DNA of 64,000 nt, from NCBI RefSeq assembly GCF_900167105.1, contig NZ_FUXE01000001.1, positions 56,070-120,069 on the forward strand, in the 5' to 3' direction. The stretch comes from Porphyromonas circumdentaria. Lineage in GTDB: Bacteria; Bacteroidota; Bacteroidia; Bacteroidales; Porphyromonadaceae. Position numbers and translations under genes: made by a program. The notes below the pieces were generated by a model. It searched no databases. It was not told the origin of the DNA and saw only the letters and a list, made by a program, of their open reading frames with translations. Positions 26,715 through 35,300 of the stretch are shown here, one piece after another. Numbering within the stretch: the stretch's first letter is position 1; each line of letters starts with the position of its first letter.

Positions 26715-27050
26715 TTAGTAGAACTCAATTTTACAATCTGATAGAGCATATATTCTACCGTCCGAAAGTTCTATATTGTTTTTAGATATTTTACCAGTTA
26801 ACAAACCTAACTGTTCTGCTCCTTGTTCTATTTGTTTCCGCCAACCTTCAATGTCAGAATGGTAAACAACAGCATATAATTTTTCACCTTGAGGGGTAAT
26901 AACATAGCATCCATCTTCTGATACTCCTCCAGTTTTAGGTAAGAAAGGCTTAATAAATGTTGTCACTTTCTTAAAATCATCAGATTGAGAAATTTGGATA
27001 TAAGATACCTCTATTCCCTCTACTTTTTGATAGCCTGGTAAATCAATCAT
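26715..27050 (-). CDS. Putative immunity protein for the REase-type Rhs toxin (right copy)
   Basis: 111 residues. I place the start at 27050 (MIDLPGYQKVEG), one base after the toxin stop at 27052-27054. A longer in-frame start at 27122 would run through the toxin coding end and adds a segment unlike the sister protein. The C-terminal 45 residues match the immunity protein at 20896-21276 almost exactly, and the N-terminal part differs. No Pfam-type family is recognised. Its TAA is followed in frame by the displaced Rhs core. Confidence 0.65.
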   Translation of the reverse strand: MIDLPGYQKVEGIEVSYIQISQSDDFKKVTTFIKPFLPKTGGVSEDGCYVITPQGEKLYAVVYHSDIEGWRKQIEQGAEQLGLLTGKISKNNIELSDGRIYALSDCKIEFY

Positions 27051-27051
27051 A

Positions 27052-28152
27052 TTATGGTGTAATTTCAAATTTAAAATTATTAAGACCTGCGTCTTGAAAG
27101 ACTTTCGTATAATGGCTTGCAAGTTCTGGACTATTTGTGTGATACGTTACACCGCCAGGGAATGCAGCAGAATATTTTTGAGCTTGTGAGAGCATGTTTT
27201 GTTGTTCTGCAATAGCAAACGGTTTATTTCCTATCTTACTATTGGGGTTTCGTATTGATTTAGACCAATCTTTTACATATTTAGCTTCTATAGCAGTATT
27301 TTTACCGCCAATTTTAGTTATATTATCAGCTACTCCTGAAACAATTTCTCCATTTATAATAGCTGTATATTTTCTCCTATTAAATGGAGTATCTCCATAT
27401 AGGGCTCTTATACGCCTTTCATATTGATGCCCCTTTTTCGTTGCTTTACCACAATCTAATCCAAACGGGTCAATCTGTGTGTTGGGGTCGAAAACATATC
27501 CATAGAGTGTAGGATTGTTTCCAGCAAGCCCGATAGGGTCGGAGGAGATATACATACCCTTTTGCGGGGAGTAATATCGGAATCTGTTATAGTATAGCCC
27601 TGTCTCCTCGTCCTCGTATTGCCCTTGGAAGCGGAAGGGCACAAAGCCCCGCTCTCCACGCAAAGTCAGCACCTCTCCATAGATGTCGAGCAGGCAATCC
27701 CATACGACCTCCCCCTTGCTGTCGAGTGCTTGTATGGGCGTGCCGAGGTAGTCCTGCACAATGGTATAGCTATCCTCCTCTGTGAGCTTCGCCACAGGGG
27801 TATAACTACTGCCATCGTAAACCCAAGTTATGAGGTTCGTGTGCAGCTCCTCTCTATCGTAACTTGTCCGCCCAAGCTCATCGGTCAGCACTCGTGGCTT
27901 ATCCTGTATGTTGTAGCTCCACTCGTGTAGCAGCACATTACCATCCCAAGCATAGCGATAGCAGGTATCTTGCGTCTCTTTGAGCATACGACGCCCCAAG
28001 GCATCATATTCGAAGCATACTTTTCGTATGAAAGAGACTCCGAAATAGTTTTGCGCGTTCCAGTACTGTGTTATAGAACTCTTCATCGCCCCAACCATGT
28101 GAAGCGAAGTCGCCATTAGGCAAATCCATAGGGCAAGAAGACGAAACAACAT
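27052..28152 (-). CDS. N-terminally truncated Rhs protein with intact REase-fold toxin tip
   Basis: 366 residues. The first about 45 (MLFRLLALWICLMATSLHMV then GAMKSSITQYW) are not Rhs and begin like a signal peptide. Rhs sequence starts at CFEYDALGRRML and corresponds to the last quarter of the full-length protein. The core end is FRFQGQYEDEETGLYYNRFR, DPIGLAGNNPTLYG and IDPFGLDC. The toxin tip (about 235-366) has ADNITKIGGKNTAIEAKYVK (D-x12-E-x-K, restriction-endonuclease fold), then SKSIRNPNSKIGNKPF and an intact end GLNNFKFEITP. A TACCTTTG box (28176-28183) just upstream could be a promoter. The new leader might export the tip on its own. Alternatively, this is a recombination scar. Confidence 0.78.
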   Translation of the reverse strand: MLFRLLALWICLMATSLHMVGAMKSSITQYWNAQNYFGVSFIRKVCFEYDALGRRMLKETQDTCYRYAWDGNVLLHEWSYNIQDKPRVLTDELGRTSYDREELHTNLITWVYDGSSYTPVAKLTEEDSYTIVQDYLGTPIQALDSKGEVVWDCLLDIYGEVLTLRGERGFVPFRFQGQYEDEETGLYYNRFRYYSPQKGMYISSDPIGLAGNNPTLYGYVFDPNTQIDPFGLDCGKATKKGHQYERRIRALYGDTPFNRRKYTAIINGEIVSGVADNITKIGGKNTAIEAKYVKDWSKSIRNPNSKIGNKPFAIAEQQNMLSQAQKYSAAFPGGVTYHTNSPELASHYTKVFQDAGLNNFKFEITP

Positions 28153-28175
28153 ACTTTATTTCAAAAATTGCAGAA

Positions 28176-28183
28176 CAAAGGTA
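28176..28183 (-). promoter_or_regulatory. Bacteroidetes -7 box upstream of the truncated rhs gene
   Basis: On the minus strand the sequence reads TACCTTTG, matching TAnnTTTG, 24 bases before the ATG at 28152. No clear -33 TTTG lies at the usual distance. A second TACCTTTG on the plus strand at 28279-28286 faces the helicase fragment. Confidence 0.4.
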
Positions 28184-28430
28184 CGATATCAAGGAGCTTA
28201 TAAGCGAAAGATTTAGGGAATTATTTATCAGAAGCAACGATTTTCTTTGATTTCAGTCGTTTTTCATCGGATAATCAGTACCTTTGCGGGTAAGAAGTAA
28301 GGGATATTTGTAAAGTTGCAAAATCAAGATGCAAGAAGCACCTCGCTCGTTTCTTATTCGTTCCCCTTAGCTGAGTAGACACTTGATTATCTACTCAATA
28401 TCAAATCATTAACTCTCATCAACCCGATTT

Positions 28431-28441
28431 TATGCGGAGAT
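28431..28441. repeat. Right junction repeat (attR candidate)
   Basis: TATGCGGAGAT at 28431-28441 is the partner of TATGCGGAAAT at 13501-13511. From here the helicase reading frame resumes (Tyr-Ala-Glu-Ile-Cys-Asp-Phe). Confidence 0.75.
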
Positions 28442-30215
28442 CTGCGATTTCCGTACAGCCAAAGACATTGGCATTGATCGACCAGAAAAGAATGAAATCC
28501 TACACAACATCCCACCAACACCTGAGCAGGAGGATTTTATCAAACGACTGATGGAGTTTGCTAAGACCAGTAATGCCACTCTTCTTGGTCGTGAACCACT
28601 AAGCGAAAAAGAGGAAAAGGCGAAGATGCTTATCGCAACGGACTATGCGAGGAAGATGAGCCTTGACTTACGCATGATTGATTCTGCCTACGAAGATCAC
28701 ATTGACAATAAGGCTTCCCACTGCGCCAAAATGCTTAACGACTACTACCAAAAGTATAACGCACAAAAAGGGACACAATTTGTCTTCTCTGACCTCGGGA
28801 CTTACAAGCCAGGAGAGTGGAATGTCTATTCGGAAATCAAGCGTAAGCTCACTGAAGGCTATGGCATACCCTCATCAGAGATCCGTTTCATTCAAGAATG
28901 CAAAAATGAGAAGGCTAAAAAAGCAGTAATCGAGGGTATGAATAAGGGAAGTATACGCATCCTGTTCGGGTCCACCGAAATGCTTGGAACGGGAGTTAAT
29001 GCCCAACAGCGAGCGGTAGCGATTCATCATCTCGATACGCCTTGGCGTCCTTCAGACCTTGAGCAGCGCAACGGACGGGCTATCCGTAAGGGGAACCTTG
29101 TGGCCAAAGAGTTTGCCGACAATAAGGTTGATGTCATTATCTATGCCGTTGAGCGTTCATTAGATAGCTATAAGTTCAATCTCCTGCACAACAAGCAGCT
29201 CTTCATCAATCAGCTCAAGACAAATACGCTCGGCTCTCGTACGATTGACGAGGGTTCTATGGACGAGGATAGCGGTATGAACTTCTCGGAATATGTGGCC
29301 GTACTCTCGGGTAATACAGACCTTTTGGAGAAAGCCAAGCTTGATAAGAAGATAACAGCTCTTGAGTCAGAGCGTAAGTCCTTTCTCAAAGAGCGTGATG
29401 CCGCCAGCGGTAAATTGGCTGAGATGCAGCACTCAGTGGAGTATCACACGGGGCGTGTTGAAGAGGCAAAAGCCGATATGGCGACATTTGAGAGCCGAGT
29501 ACAGCGTGATGAAGAAGGCAATCCCATCAATAAACTTGTCCTCAAAGGCATAGAAGAGGGTGCCGACATCAAGACGATGGTAGCACGCTTGCGGGAGATT
29601 GAAGAGAAAGCCCGCACCAACGGTGAACACCAAAAAATCGGAGAGATTTACGGTTTCTCTATCATGGTAAAGACAGAAAGCTCCATGAAAGACCTCTTTC
29701 AGATGTCGTCCAATCGATTTTTTGTCAAAGGGCAGGAAGGTATCTATTACACCTATAACAATGGTAAGCTCGCCAGTGATCCTAAACTTGCCTGTGCTAA
29801 CTTTGTCAATGCCCTCGAACGTATCCCTAAGGTCATTGAGACACATGAGAAGGAACTTGCCAAGGCGACGGCAGATATTGGGGTGTACACGACAATTGCC
29901 AATGGATCGTGGAAGAAGGAGAACGAACTGCGTTTGCTCAAAGGACAAGCTGCCGAACTCGACCGAAAAATTGCCTTAGAGCTTGCTCCGCCTGAGCCTG
30001 AGAAGGAAGAAATCAAAGATGGAGAGAAGAAGAGGCAAGGACAAGGAGGAGTACAAAACACGACCTCTCAAGGGGCAACGCAAGAGTCTACTCACACTTT
30101 GCTCCAACACATGACAACGCCGCAGTCCTCTATGCACGCTCCTAAGAAGAGCGAGCCAGAAAACCCGGGCATCATGAGTCGTGTGGTAATCTCTAAGCCC
30201 AAGTGGAAAATATAA
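28431..30215 (+). CDS. 3' part of the interrupted methylase/helicase gene (helicase lobe 2)
   Basis: Open in the same frame as the 5' part from 28431 ([17 protein letters not shown]) to the stop at 30215. The first usable ATG is 28551 (MEFAKTSN). It carries the C-terminal helicase lobe: [20 protein letters not shown] (motif V) and [19 protein letters not shown] (motif VI with arginine fingers). A long coiled coil ([20 protein letters not shown]) and a Pro/Gln-rich tail follow. Without lobe 1 it cannot be an active helicase. A plus-strand TACCTTTG at 28279 might allow expression of the fragment. Precise excision of the nested element would restore a gene of about 2060 codons. Confidence 0.85.
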   Translation, partial: YAEICDFRTAKDIGIDRPEKNEILHNIPPTPEQEDFIKRLMEFAKTSNATLLGREPLSEKEEKAKMLIATDYARKMSLDLRMIDSAYEDHIDNKASHCAKMLNDYYQKYNAQKGTQFVFSDLGTYKPGEWNVYSEIKRKLTEGYGIPSSEIRFIQECKNEKAKKAVIEGMNKGSIRILFGSTEMLGTGVNAQQRAVAIHHLDTPWRPSDLEQRNGRAIRKGNLVAKEFADNKVDVIIYAVERSLDSYKFNLLHNKQLFINQLKTNTLGSRTIDEGSMDEDSGMNFSEYVAVLSGNTDLLEKAKLDKKITALESERKSFLKERDAASGKLAEMQHSVEYHTGRVEEAKADMATFESRVQRDEEGNPINKLVLKGIEEGADIKTMVARLREIEEKARTNGEHQKIGEIYGFSIMVKTESSMKDLFQMSSNRFFVKGQEGIYYTYNNGKLASDPKLACANFVNALERIPKVIETHEKELAKATADIGVYTTIANGSWKKENELRLLKGQAAELDRKIALELAPPEPEKEEIKDGEKKRQGQGGVQNTTSQGATQESTHTLLQHMTTPQSSMHAPKKSEPENPGIMSRVVISKPKWKI

Positions 30216-30219
30216 AAAT

Positions 30220-30259
30220 AAATTGTGGCAAGCCTAATAGTAAAGGCTTGCCACAATTT
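30220..30259. terminator. Bidirectional terminator between the helicase fragment and AbiE
   Basis: AAATTGTGGCAAGCC (30220-30234) pairs perfectly with GGCTTGCCACAATTT (30245-30259) around a 10-base loop. It lies 5 bases after the plus-strand stop and 28 bases beyond the end of the convergent abiEii gene, so it serves both. Confidence 0.85.
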
Positions 30260-30287
30260 GTTTTACTAATGATTGTACCAAGATTCA

Positions 30288-31079
30288 TTATAACAAATCA
30301 ACTAGTTTCTCTTTTACCAGTGTCCAAGCCTCCTGCGGAGAGTAATTTATCCCTGGACGAATAATAGCTCTCATATCTGAGAGGAACTCCTCGTCCTGCA
30401 TCTTATCTTCCATATTCGCTAAGAACTGTTTTTTAGAAGGGACTTTGTCTACGACAAACTCCATATACTTTTGGTAACAAGCCAATACTTGTTCTAAATC
30501 AACATTTCCTTGCTTGAGAGACCAATACAAATCAAAGAGATCTCGACCTTTGCGACGTTGATACAATGCACGCAACTTTGTTCCTAATAACTCTTCTAAT
30601 TTGTATGTATTGATGGTGGTCTCTCCTGAAAACCATGAATTCTCAACACGAAAAGGGAAGTCTTGTAGTCCCAGAACACTGAAGTGCTCTCGTGTATTGA
30701 TTTCTATTTTAAGTCTGAGATTGACAATAGGAGGCATCTCTGATTCAAATCGATACAATATCGTGTTGTTATGAATGTGTTGCTTAACGACACGTTTTGT
30801 CCCTAAGAATGCTAACCGCTTACGGATTTCCATAAGGATTGGCTTTATGGGCTCTGATGAGATTTGAACTAAATCAATGTCCTCAGAGTATCTCACTTGG
30901 GGAGCAGTAAATAGCTTATGCAAGGCTGTTCCTCCTCGGAAAGCCAAAGCATTGCGCAACAGCTCAGATTGAAACATCTCAACTAAAGCTCGACTAATTA
31001 CCAAATCCTGCTCTACCTGGGCATCATTTGTCCACGGAGCTATATGTCGCCACTCTATAATATATCTTTGAGGAATCAT
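30288..31079 (-). CDS. abiEii: AbiEii-type nucleotidyltransferase toxin (type IV toxin-antitoxin)
   Basis: 263 residues, normal length. The nucleotidyltransferase core is RGGTALHKLF (GG-T motif), then RYSEDIDLVQIS (D-x-D), followed by LEELLGTKLRALYQRRKGRDLFDLYW, which is the conserved KLxALxxRxKxRDxxD block of the AbiEii/AbiGii family. These toxins transfer nucleotides to RNA targets such as tRNA and arrest growth, giving phage resistance or element maintenance. It overlaps the upstream antitoxin gene by 4 bases (ATGA-type), so the two are translationally coupled. Its motifs are intact, so it should be active. Its location within an element suggests an addiction or defence role. Confidence 0.92.
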   Translation of the reverse strand: MIPQRYIIEWRHIAPWTNDAQVEQDLVISRALVEMFQSELLRNALAFRGGTALHKLFTAPQVRYSEDIDLVQISSEPIKPILMEIRKRLAFLGTKRVVKQHIHNNTILYRFESEMPPIVNLRLKIEINTREHFSVLGLQDFPFRVENSWFSGETTINTYKLEELLGTKLRALYQRRKGRDLFDLYWSLKQGNVDLEQVLACYQKYMEFVVDKVPSKKQFLANMEDKMQDEEFLSDMRAIIRPGINYSPQEAWTLVKEKLVDLL

Positions 31080-31849
31080 AGGATATCCGTTGTTATTGTC
31101 TCATTCATTATAACCTTCCACTTTTCGTCAGCTGTACCAACTCTTGGTTTAGACAGAGAAAAAGGTACCTTATGTAGGATTTCAGATTTTAGAGAAGATT
31201 CTATTATTGTTGAATCTACACCAATGAAGTCCAAGATGTACCCTACTCTTTGTCGTATCGCAACAGGGTAGAAACGAACTAGTGATCTCATTTTAGACTT
31301 TTGTATAATATCAGTCAGTTCTTGAATAACCTCAATACTTCTCCCTAAACCGATTTTCTTTTGAGATATAACCAAATCGAAGATTGTTGCTTCTGGTGTG
31401 GAAACTTGGATATATCCCGTTCTTGTTTTTAATGTCATAACGGACTCACTTTCCCAATGTTGGGATAAAGTAAAATCTATCAAATGCTTTCCTGTCTCAA
31501 TATTCCTAATTTTTGTGCCTGATTGTGTTACAAAGAAACTCATTGGTTGTTGATGACCGGCACCATGTAAAGCTGCGGCAGATAATAGAGAAACATAGTA
31601 GGGAGTATGTAGGTATTTCATTAAGTCATCAATGAATAACACCTCTGGTACTCTATTCTGAGTACTAAACTCTGGAGTAACAATTGCATAAAAACCTTGT
31701 CTGATAGAATATAGTTTACCCAGCTGAGTATATCTAGAGATAGTTCTCTTTACTAACTCAGGAGATACTCCACGACTAATTAGTTCCTCGCGAGAGAATG
31801 TTAGTCGTCCCTCTGCAAGCACACTTTCAATAAAAGTTCCGTAAACCAT
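31076..31849 (-). CDS. abiEi: AbiEi-type antitoxin / transcriptional repressor
   Basis: 257 residues. The N-terminal winged HTH (about 15-60: FSREELISRGVSPELVKRTI then LGKLYSIRQGFYAIV) is the AbiEi DNA-binding domain. The C-terminal part (PYYVSLLSAAALHGAGHQQP and STPEATIFDLV) is the antitoxin domain that blocks AbiEii. AbiEi proteins repress their own operon by binding inverted repeats at the promoter, and a strong palindrome stands 24 bases upstream of this start (31874-31916). The antitoxin gene is first in the operon, as usual for this family. Confidence 0.92.
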   Translation of the reverse strand: MVYGTFIESVLAEGRLTFSREELISRGVSPELVKRTISRYTQLGKLYSIRQGFYAIVTPEFSTQNRVPEVLFIDDLMKYLHTPYYVSLLSAAALHGAGHQQPMSFFVTQSGTKIRNIETGKHLIDFTLSQHWESESVMTLKTRTGYIQVSTPEATIFDLVISQKKIGLGRSIEVIQELTDIIQKSKMRSLVRFYPVAIRQRVGYILDFIGVDSTIIESSLKSEILHKVPFSLSKPRVGTADEKWKVIMNETITTDIL

Positions 31850-31873
31850 CTTCAGGCAATCTACCTATTGTTC

Positions 31874-31916
31874 AAATTTGCAAATAGGGACACTTTTCGT
31901 CCCCATTTGCAAATTT
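31874..31916 (-). promoter_or_regulatory. Palindromic operator of the AbiE operon
   Basis: AAATTTGCAAAT-a-GGGAC (31874-31891), a 7-base centre, then GTCCC-c-ATTTGCAAATTT (31899-31916). Apart from one unpaired base in each arm this is a perfect inverted repeat, itself built from the palindromic AAATTTGCAAAT word. It lies between the AbiEi start and the divergent spacer, where AbiEi autoregulation is expected. Confidence 0.8.
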
Positions 31917-31968
31917 AGACAATTAAGTTCGAGCATGCAAACTTCTGATATTCTATTTGTTGCAACAT

Positions 31969-32280
31969 CTACTCCAATATTCTATCGTTTTCTAGCATCT
32001 CATCAATCTCATCTCTCCTAAAAAGGAGTCGTCCATTGGCCTTGAGATAGGGTATTTTACCGGAGCAAACCCAGTTGTAGACAGTCTTCTGCTCCACTTT
32101 AAGAAGTTTAGATACATCGATAATGTCAAGATACTCGGGCTTTAAGGGAGGGTGAATCATTGTGTCGACCCTTTGCTCTTGTAGAACGAGCAGATGGTCG
32201 ACTTTTTCTTCCAGAGACGAAAGACATTCAAATAGGCGTTTTTGCCAGAGTTCTTCGGTTTGATTTTCTAATTTCGACAT
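31969..32280 (-). CDS. Excisionase-like helix-turn-helix protein
   Basis: 103 residues. The N-terminal half is helical ([20 protein letters not shown]). The C-terminal half is the HTH of the excisionase family ([20 protein letters not shown], then [20 protein letters not shown]). Such proteins control excision or replication genes of Bacteroidetes elements. It overlaps the end of the upstream primase gene by 13 bases (start at 32280, primase stop at 32268), so it is the last gene of a coupled four-gene operon running from 35171. The AbiE operon follows it on the same strand. Confidence 0.85.
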   Translation of the reverse strand: MSKLENQTEELWQKRLFECLSSLEEKVDHLLVLQEQRVDTMIHPPLKPEYLDIIDVSKLLKVEQKTVYNWVCSGKIPYLKANGRLLFRRDEIDEMLENDRILE

Positions 32281-34319
32281 AACTCTCCTTTTTGATAATA
32301 CCCACTTGTATCCTGAGTCAGGATTTCCTGTTCCCTCATATAAGCAATATACTTCTTGGCAGTACGTTCCTTGATTTCCATCTCTCGCATCAGCACCTCA
32401 CAGAGTTCTTGATATGAAAGCCTGTGGCTATGCTTAAACGCTTCTCGCACAACAGCAATAAGTTCATCGGCCTTACGCTTCTCCTTCTCCTCCTTTGATT
32501 TCTCCCCTCGATAAACGTGCATATCTAAATCCTTGTCCCAGCCAAAAAGTATCATCGGCACATCTAAAGGACTGCCATCTCTTACCTTCAGAGCCTTTAC
32601 CACTGAATATTCGGGGTTATCATCTTTCTCAATAGATAAAATGCCAGCTGCCTTACGTTGTAATTCTGAGCCGATATGACCGCGGAGTTTGATACCATTG
32701 GGAACGAAGTGAAGCACACAAATAATGCAAGTATTATAAACCCCGGCTAAACGATAGAGGTCATCTACTATGGCAATACTCTCACTTTCGTCATTGGCCG
32801 AGCGTATGAGATCTGCAATACCATCAATTACAACCAGATGAATACCTCCATGTTTGTGGTGAAACAAATCCATACTCTCGCGAATCAGTTTGAGACGATC
32901 TTTTCGAGAGAAGGAGGCAAGGTATAACGAGTGATAAAATTCAGGTACAGTTGATAAAGAAGCCCTTCGTAAGGTCTTGCCTAAATTCTTATACAGCTGA
33001 GCTTCCGATTGTTCTGTGTCGTAATGCAATACAGCCAAGCCTTTGGGGTTAGCTGTAATCTCCAAGCCCAAGGTTTGTTCGGGATTCAAACGCTCTATGC
33101 CAAGGGCTCCAGAAAGAACAGCCGAGATATAATTGCTTTTCCCTGTGCCCTCACCTCCCGTAACACAGAGAAGATTATCTTGTGTTCCAAGGGGGACACC
33201 TTTTACGGACACTATGGCTTTGGAAGCATCCGGCGGGTTGTCATAATCTATCTCACAAGAACGTAGCATCATCATTGTTTGTGTATATATTTCCGATAGC
33301 CTATGAGTTATCAGGGCTCTAAGCTCTGCCTCAGTTTTACCCGAAGCGAAAAAGTCTGATATATCTTTCTCATTTTTGCTTCCTGCCAAAGGTAGAGTCA
33401 AGCTCAACACGTTGCGATGAGAGAGTAATTCTGCCTGGCGTTCGGCTTCTCTTTGTCCTGTTTCATCCGTGTCATAAAGGAGGATAATGTGTCGAAATCT
33501 GAGTTGTAAACTTTCGATAGTGGGCTCAGGAATAAGAGCCGTCTCACTGTTAAAGCAAATAGCATGAAAATGATGAGCAGCAAGTGTGAGTACATCTTTC
33601 TCTCCTCCCGTGATGAAGAGTACATCTCCCTTACTGGGGAGCTGCTCAAATCCAAAGATATAATCCTTTGTTTTCTCTCCTCCATAAAGAAAGCGTACTT
33701 TACTCTTGGGGCGATAGAGTTTTACAACATCTCCCAATATATAGGCAAACATCGGCTCCTCCGGAGAGGATTGTAGGAAGTAGGGCTTCCCTTGAGATGA
33801 AATGGACTCATAACGAGCCAAGGAGCGAACATGGAAGCGTTCAAGGGTCTTATTGTTGATGCCATAATGCATCCAAAATTTTAGTTCTTCGTTCGTAAAG
33901 GCTTGTTCGTATAACTTGAATCGCTTGAGGTGCTCTGTGCTTGTTATAGGTCGCTTAGGCTTGATAACAGGGGGAGTGGGACGTGGCAAATATCTCTTCC
34001 TTTCACTACTATCATCTGAGATATTCAAATGTAGATCTTCAATAATACACTCCAAGACCTTACGAAAATCTGTTTTCACATCCAACCCCAAAATAGTAGC
34101 AGCAAACCAAAAACAGTCTCCCGAATACATATCATTACCAAAGTCTTTCATACGGTAACACTGCGTTTTAGCATCCAAATATATATTGCAGGAGGCACGC
34201 CTATCGTCGTACAGAGGGTTTCTAAAGTTACGTTTGGGCACGAAGTCAATCGGCATATAAAAGCAGAAAACTTCTAACCCTCGATTGGTGCGAGCTAAGA
34301 TTTCTTCTTTCAGATTCAT
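32268..34319 (-). CDS. Toprim-primase / RepA-like AAA ATPase fusion
   Basis: 683 residues. Residues about 25-95 resemble the DnaG zinc-finger fold (RASCNIYLD and [18 protein letters not shown]) but lack the zinc-binding cysteines. A toprim domain follows, with ITGGEKDV (238-242 acidic Glu) and [10 protein letters not shown] (DxD, 283-288). An AAA/RecA-like ATPase domain has Walker [10 protein letters not shown] (388-396) and Walker [10 protein letters not shown] (about 497). The C-terminus is helical with [15 protein letters not shown]. This combination primes and unwinds element DNA and would support replication of the excised circle. It overlaps the neighbouring HTH genes on both sides (4 and 13 bases), so all are coupled. 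Confidence 0.88.
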   Translation of the reverse strand: MNLKEEILARTNRGLEVFCFYMPIDFVPKRNFRNPLYDDRRASCNIYLDAKTQCYRMKDFGNDMYSGDCFWFAATILGLDVKTDFRKVLECIIEDLHLNISDDSSERKRYLPRPTPPVIKPKRPITSTEHLKRFKLYEQAFTNEELKFWMHYGINNKTLERFHVRSLARYESISSQGKPYFLQSSPEEPMFAYILGDVVKLYRPKSKVRFLYGGEKTKDYIFGFEQLPSKGDVLFITGGEKDVLTLAAHHFHAICFNSETALIPEPTIESLQLRFRHIILLYDTDETGQREAERQAELLSHRNVLSLTLPLAGSKNEKDISDFFASGKTEAELRALITHRLSEIYTQTMMMLRSCEIDYDNPPDASKAIVSVKGVPLGTQDNLLCVTGGEGTGKSNYISAVLSGALGIERLNPEQTLGLEITANPKGLAVLHYDTEQSEAQLYKNLGKTLRRASLSTVPEFYHSLYLASFSRKDRLKLIRESMDLFHHKHGGIHLVVIDGIADLIRSANDESESIAIVDDLYRLAGVYNTCIICVLHFVPNGIKLRGHIGSELQRKAAGILSIEKDDNPEYSVVKALKVRDGSPLDVPMILFGWDKDLDMHVYRGEKSKEEKEKRKADELIAVVREAFKHSHRLSYQELCEVLMREMEIKERTAKKYIAYMREQEILTQDTSGYYQKGELCRN

Positions 34320-34708
34320 AGTTCTTCAAATATTACCGTATCCTCTCCCATATAGCCTTTAATGATACCATCTTTGTAGGCATTCATTCTCTGCAAAGCT
34401 TCTAACCTGCGAAAGCCCTTGAAAGTTGCTCGTCCCGTCTTGATAGCAAGATATAAGCCCTTAAAAGGATAAACCACATGATTGCTCGACAGGTAGCGAT
34501 AGGGAATAACTTTAGCTTCTCGCCAACGCGCCAATGATGCTTTCGAGATGCCCAAAAGGCGAAGAACATCAGAACTATTCAATTCTATTTTATCCTCCAG
34601 GAGCGAGTAATCACGTTTGAGTTCCAGAATGAAGCCTGTCACCTGTCTGATATCTTCACGAAGAGCTCTGACTTCATCAAGCAACGATAGAGGATTATTT
34701 GTGCCCAT
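34316..34708 (-). CDS. HTH DNA-binding protein of the replication module
   Basis: 130 residues. Residues about 10-40 form a helix (EVRALREDIRQVTGFILELK). An HTH follows at about 45-75 (SSDVLRLLGISKASLARWRE), then a wing-like strand pair (VIPYRYLSSNHVVYPFKGLY). It resembles excisionase or MerR-type HTH proteins. Its end overlaps the primase start by 4 bases and its start overlaps the previous gene by 14 bases. A role in loading the primase or in regulation is inferred from this tight coupling. Confidence 0.75.
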   Translation of the reverse strand: MGTNNPLSLLDEVRALREDIRQVTGFILELKRDYSLLEDKIELNSSDVLRLLGISKASLARWREAKVIPYRYLSSNHVVYPFKGLYLAIKTGRATFKGFRRLEALQRMNAYKDGIIKGYMGEDTVIFEEL

Positions 34709-35171
34709 AATTCTTCAAAAGTTTCTGTACAACTTCGAACAATGATGCGAATAGTTGCTTCATGCTCTCATCATCTCCTTGCTCTTTCATTTGATGCACA
34801 AAGTGCTCAATGTGGAAAAGTATAACTTCTGTGTCTATTTGGAATAGCTTGCGTACAATCTCCATGAGGTCTCTTTGTTCGATAGTAGAGAACCATTGAT
34901 GTTTCTGAGGAGTCGTAATAGATTCCACAAAGCCTGAAGGGAGATGAAGTAAAACAACCTCCTTGTCAAATGCCTTTGCACACTTTAGATAGGTGCGAAG
35001 ATTGAGATTGCTCTCTAACTTACAAGCTTTAATAAAATTGGAGTATTCCATGTTTGCATTCATTGCAACTCTCTTGAGATTGGAAGAAGCTCGAAGTCTC
35101 ATTTCTAAAGTTGGACAGACAATAAACAGGCATCCTTGTTCTTCCATTTTGGGGCATTTCTTTTTGGGCAT
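34695..35171 (-). CDS. First gene of the replication-type operon, unknown function
   Basis: 158 residues, not recognised. A Cys-containing N-terminus (KKKCPKMEEQGCLFIVCP) is followed by a segment (MRLRASSNLKRVAMNANMEY then SNFIKACKLESNLNLRTYLK) that looks like a lambda-repressor-type HTH: a helix, a turn and a positively charged second helix. The C-terminal half is purely helical with FHIEHFVHQMKEQGDDESMK. It overlaps the next gene by 14 bases and lies just inside the element's right end. A regulator is plausible. Confidence 0.55.
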   Translation of the reverse strand: MPKKKCPKMEEQGCLFIVCPTLEMRLRASSNLKRVAMNANMEYSNFIKACKLESNLNLRTYLKCAKAFDKEVVLLHLPSGFVESITTPQKHQWFSTIEQRDLMEIVRKLFQIDTEVILFHIEHFVHQMKEQGDDESMKQLFASLFEVVQKLLKNYGHK

Positions 35172-35300
35172 CGTATAAGTATTTATATTTTTTACTGCAA
35201 AGTTCCATAGAGAAAAGCTCAGAAACAGAATATTATATTACCATTATTTGGTATTATGATACCATTGAGGAGGATTTGCCATGTATAGGTTAATGAAAGT

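Larger units (their letters stand above)
13501..28430. mobile_element. Nested integrative element carrying an Rhs toxin array
   Basis: The methylase/helicase reading frame is interrupted at 13501 and resumes in the same frame at 28431, giving both ends to within a few bases. Each junction carries TATGCGGA followed by AAT (left) or GAT (right). Inside are two tyrosine recombinase genes near the left end (one decayed), small HTH proteins, an oriT-like palindrome with a mobilization accessory gene, and about 10 kb of Rhs toxin and immunity genes on the minus strand. No relaxase gene or conjugation operon is visible, so it behaves like a mobilizable or decayed element. The word TAAGGGGAA lies just inside the left end (13526-13534) and its reverse complement at 28361-28369. 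Confidence 0.85.

Noticed and set aside
26540-26749. Minus-strand open frame of 69 codons
   Set aside because: Same reason: a shifted frame of the orphan Rhs core at 26136-26714, with nearly the same sequence as the frame at 20628.
28004-28237. Minus-strand open frame of 77 codons overlapping the chimeric Rhs leader
   Set aside because: It overlaps the leader in another frame and has no domain; it may be a remnant of a former upstream gene but cannot be supported.
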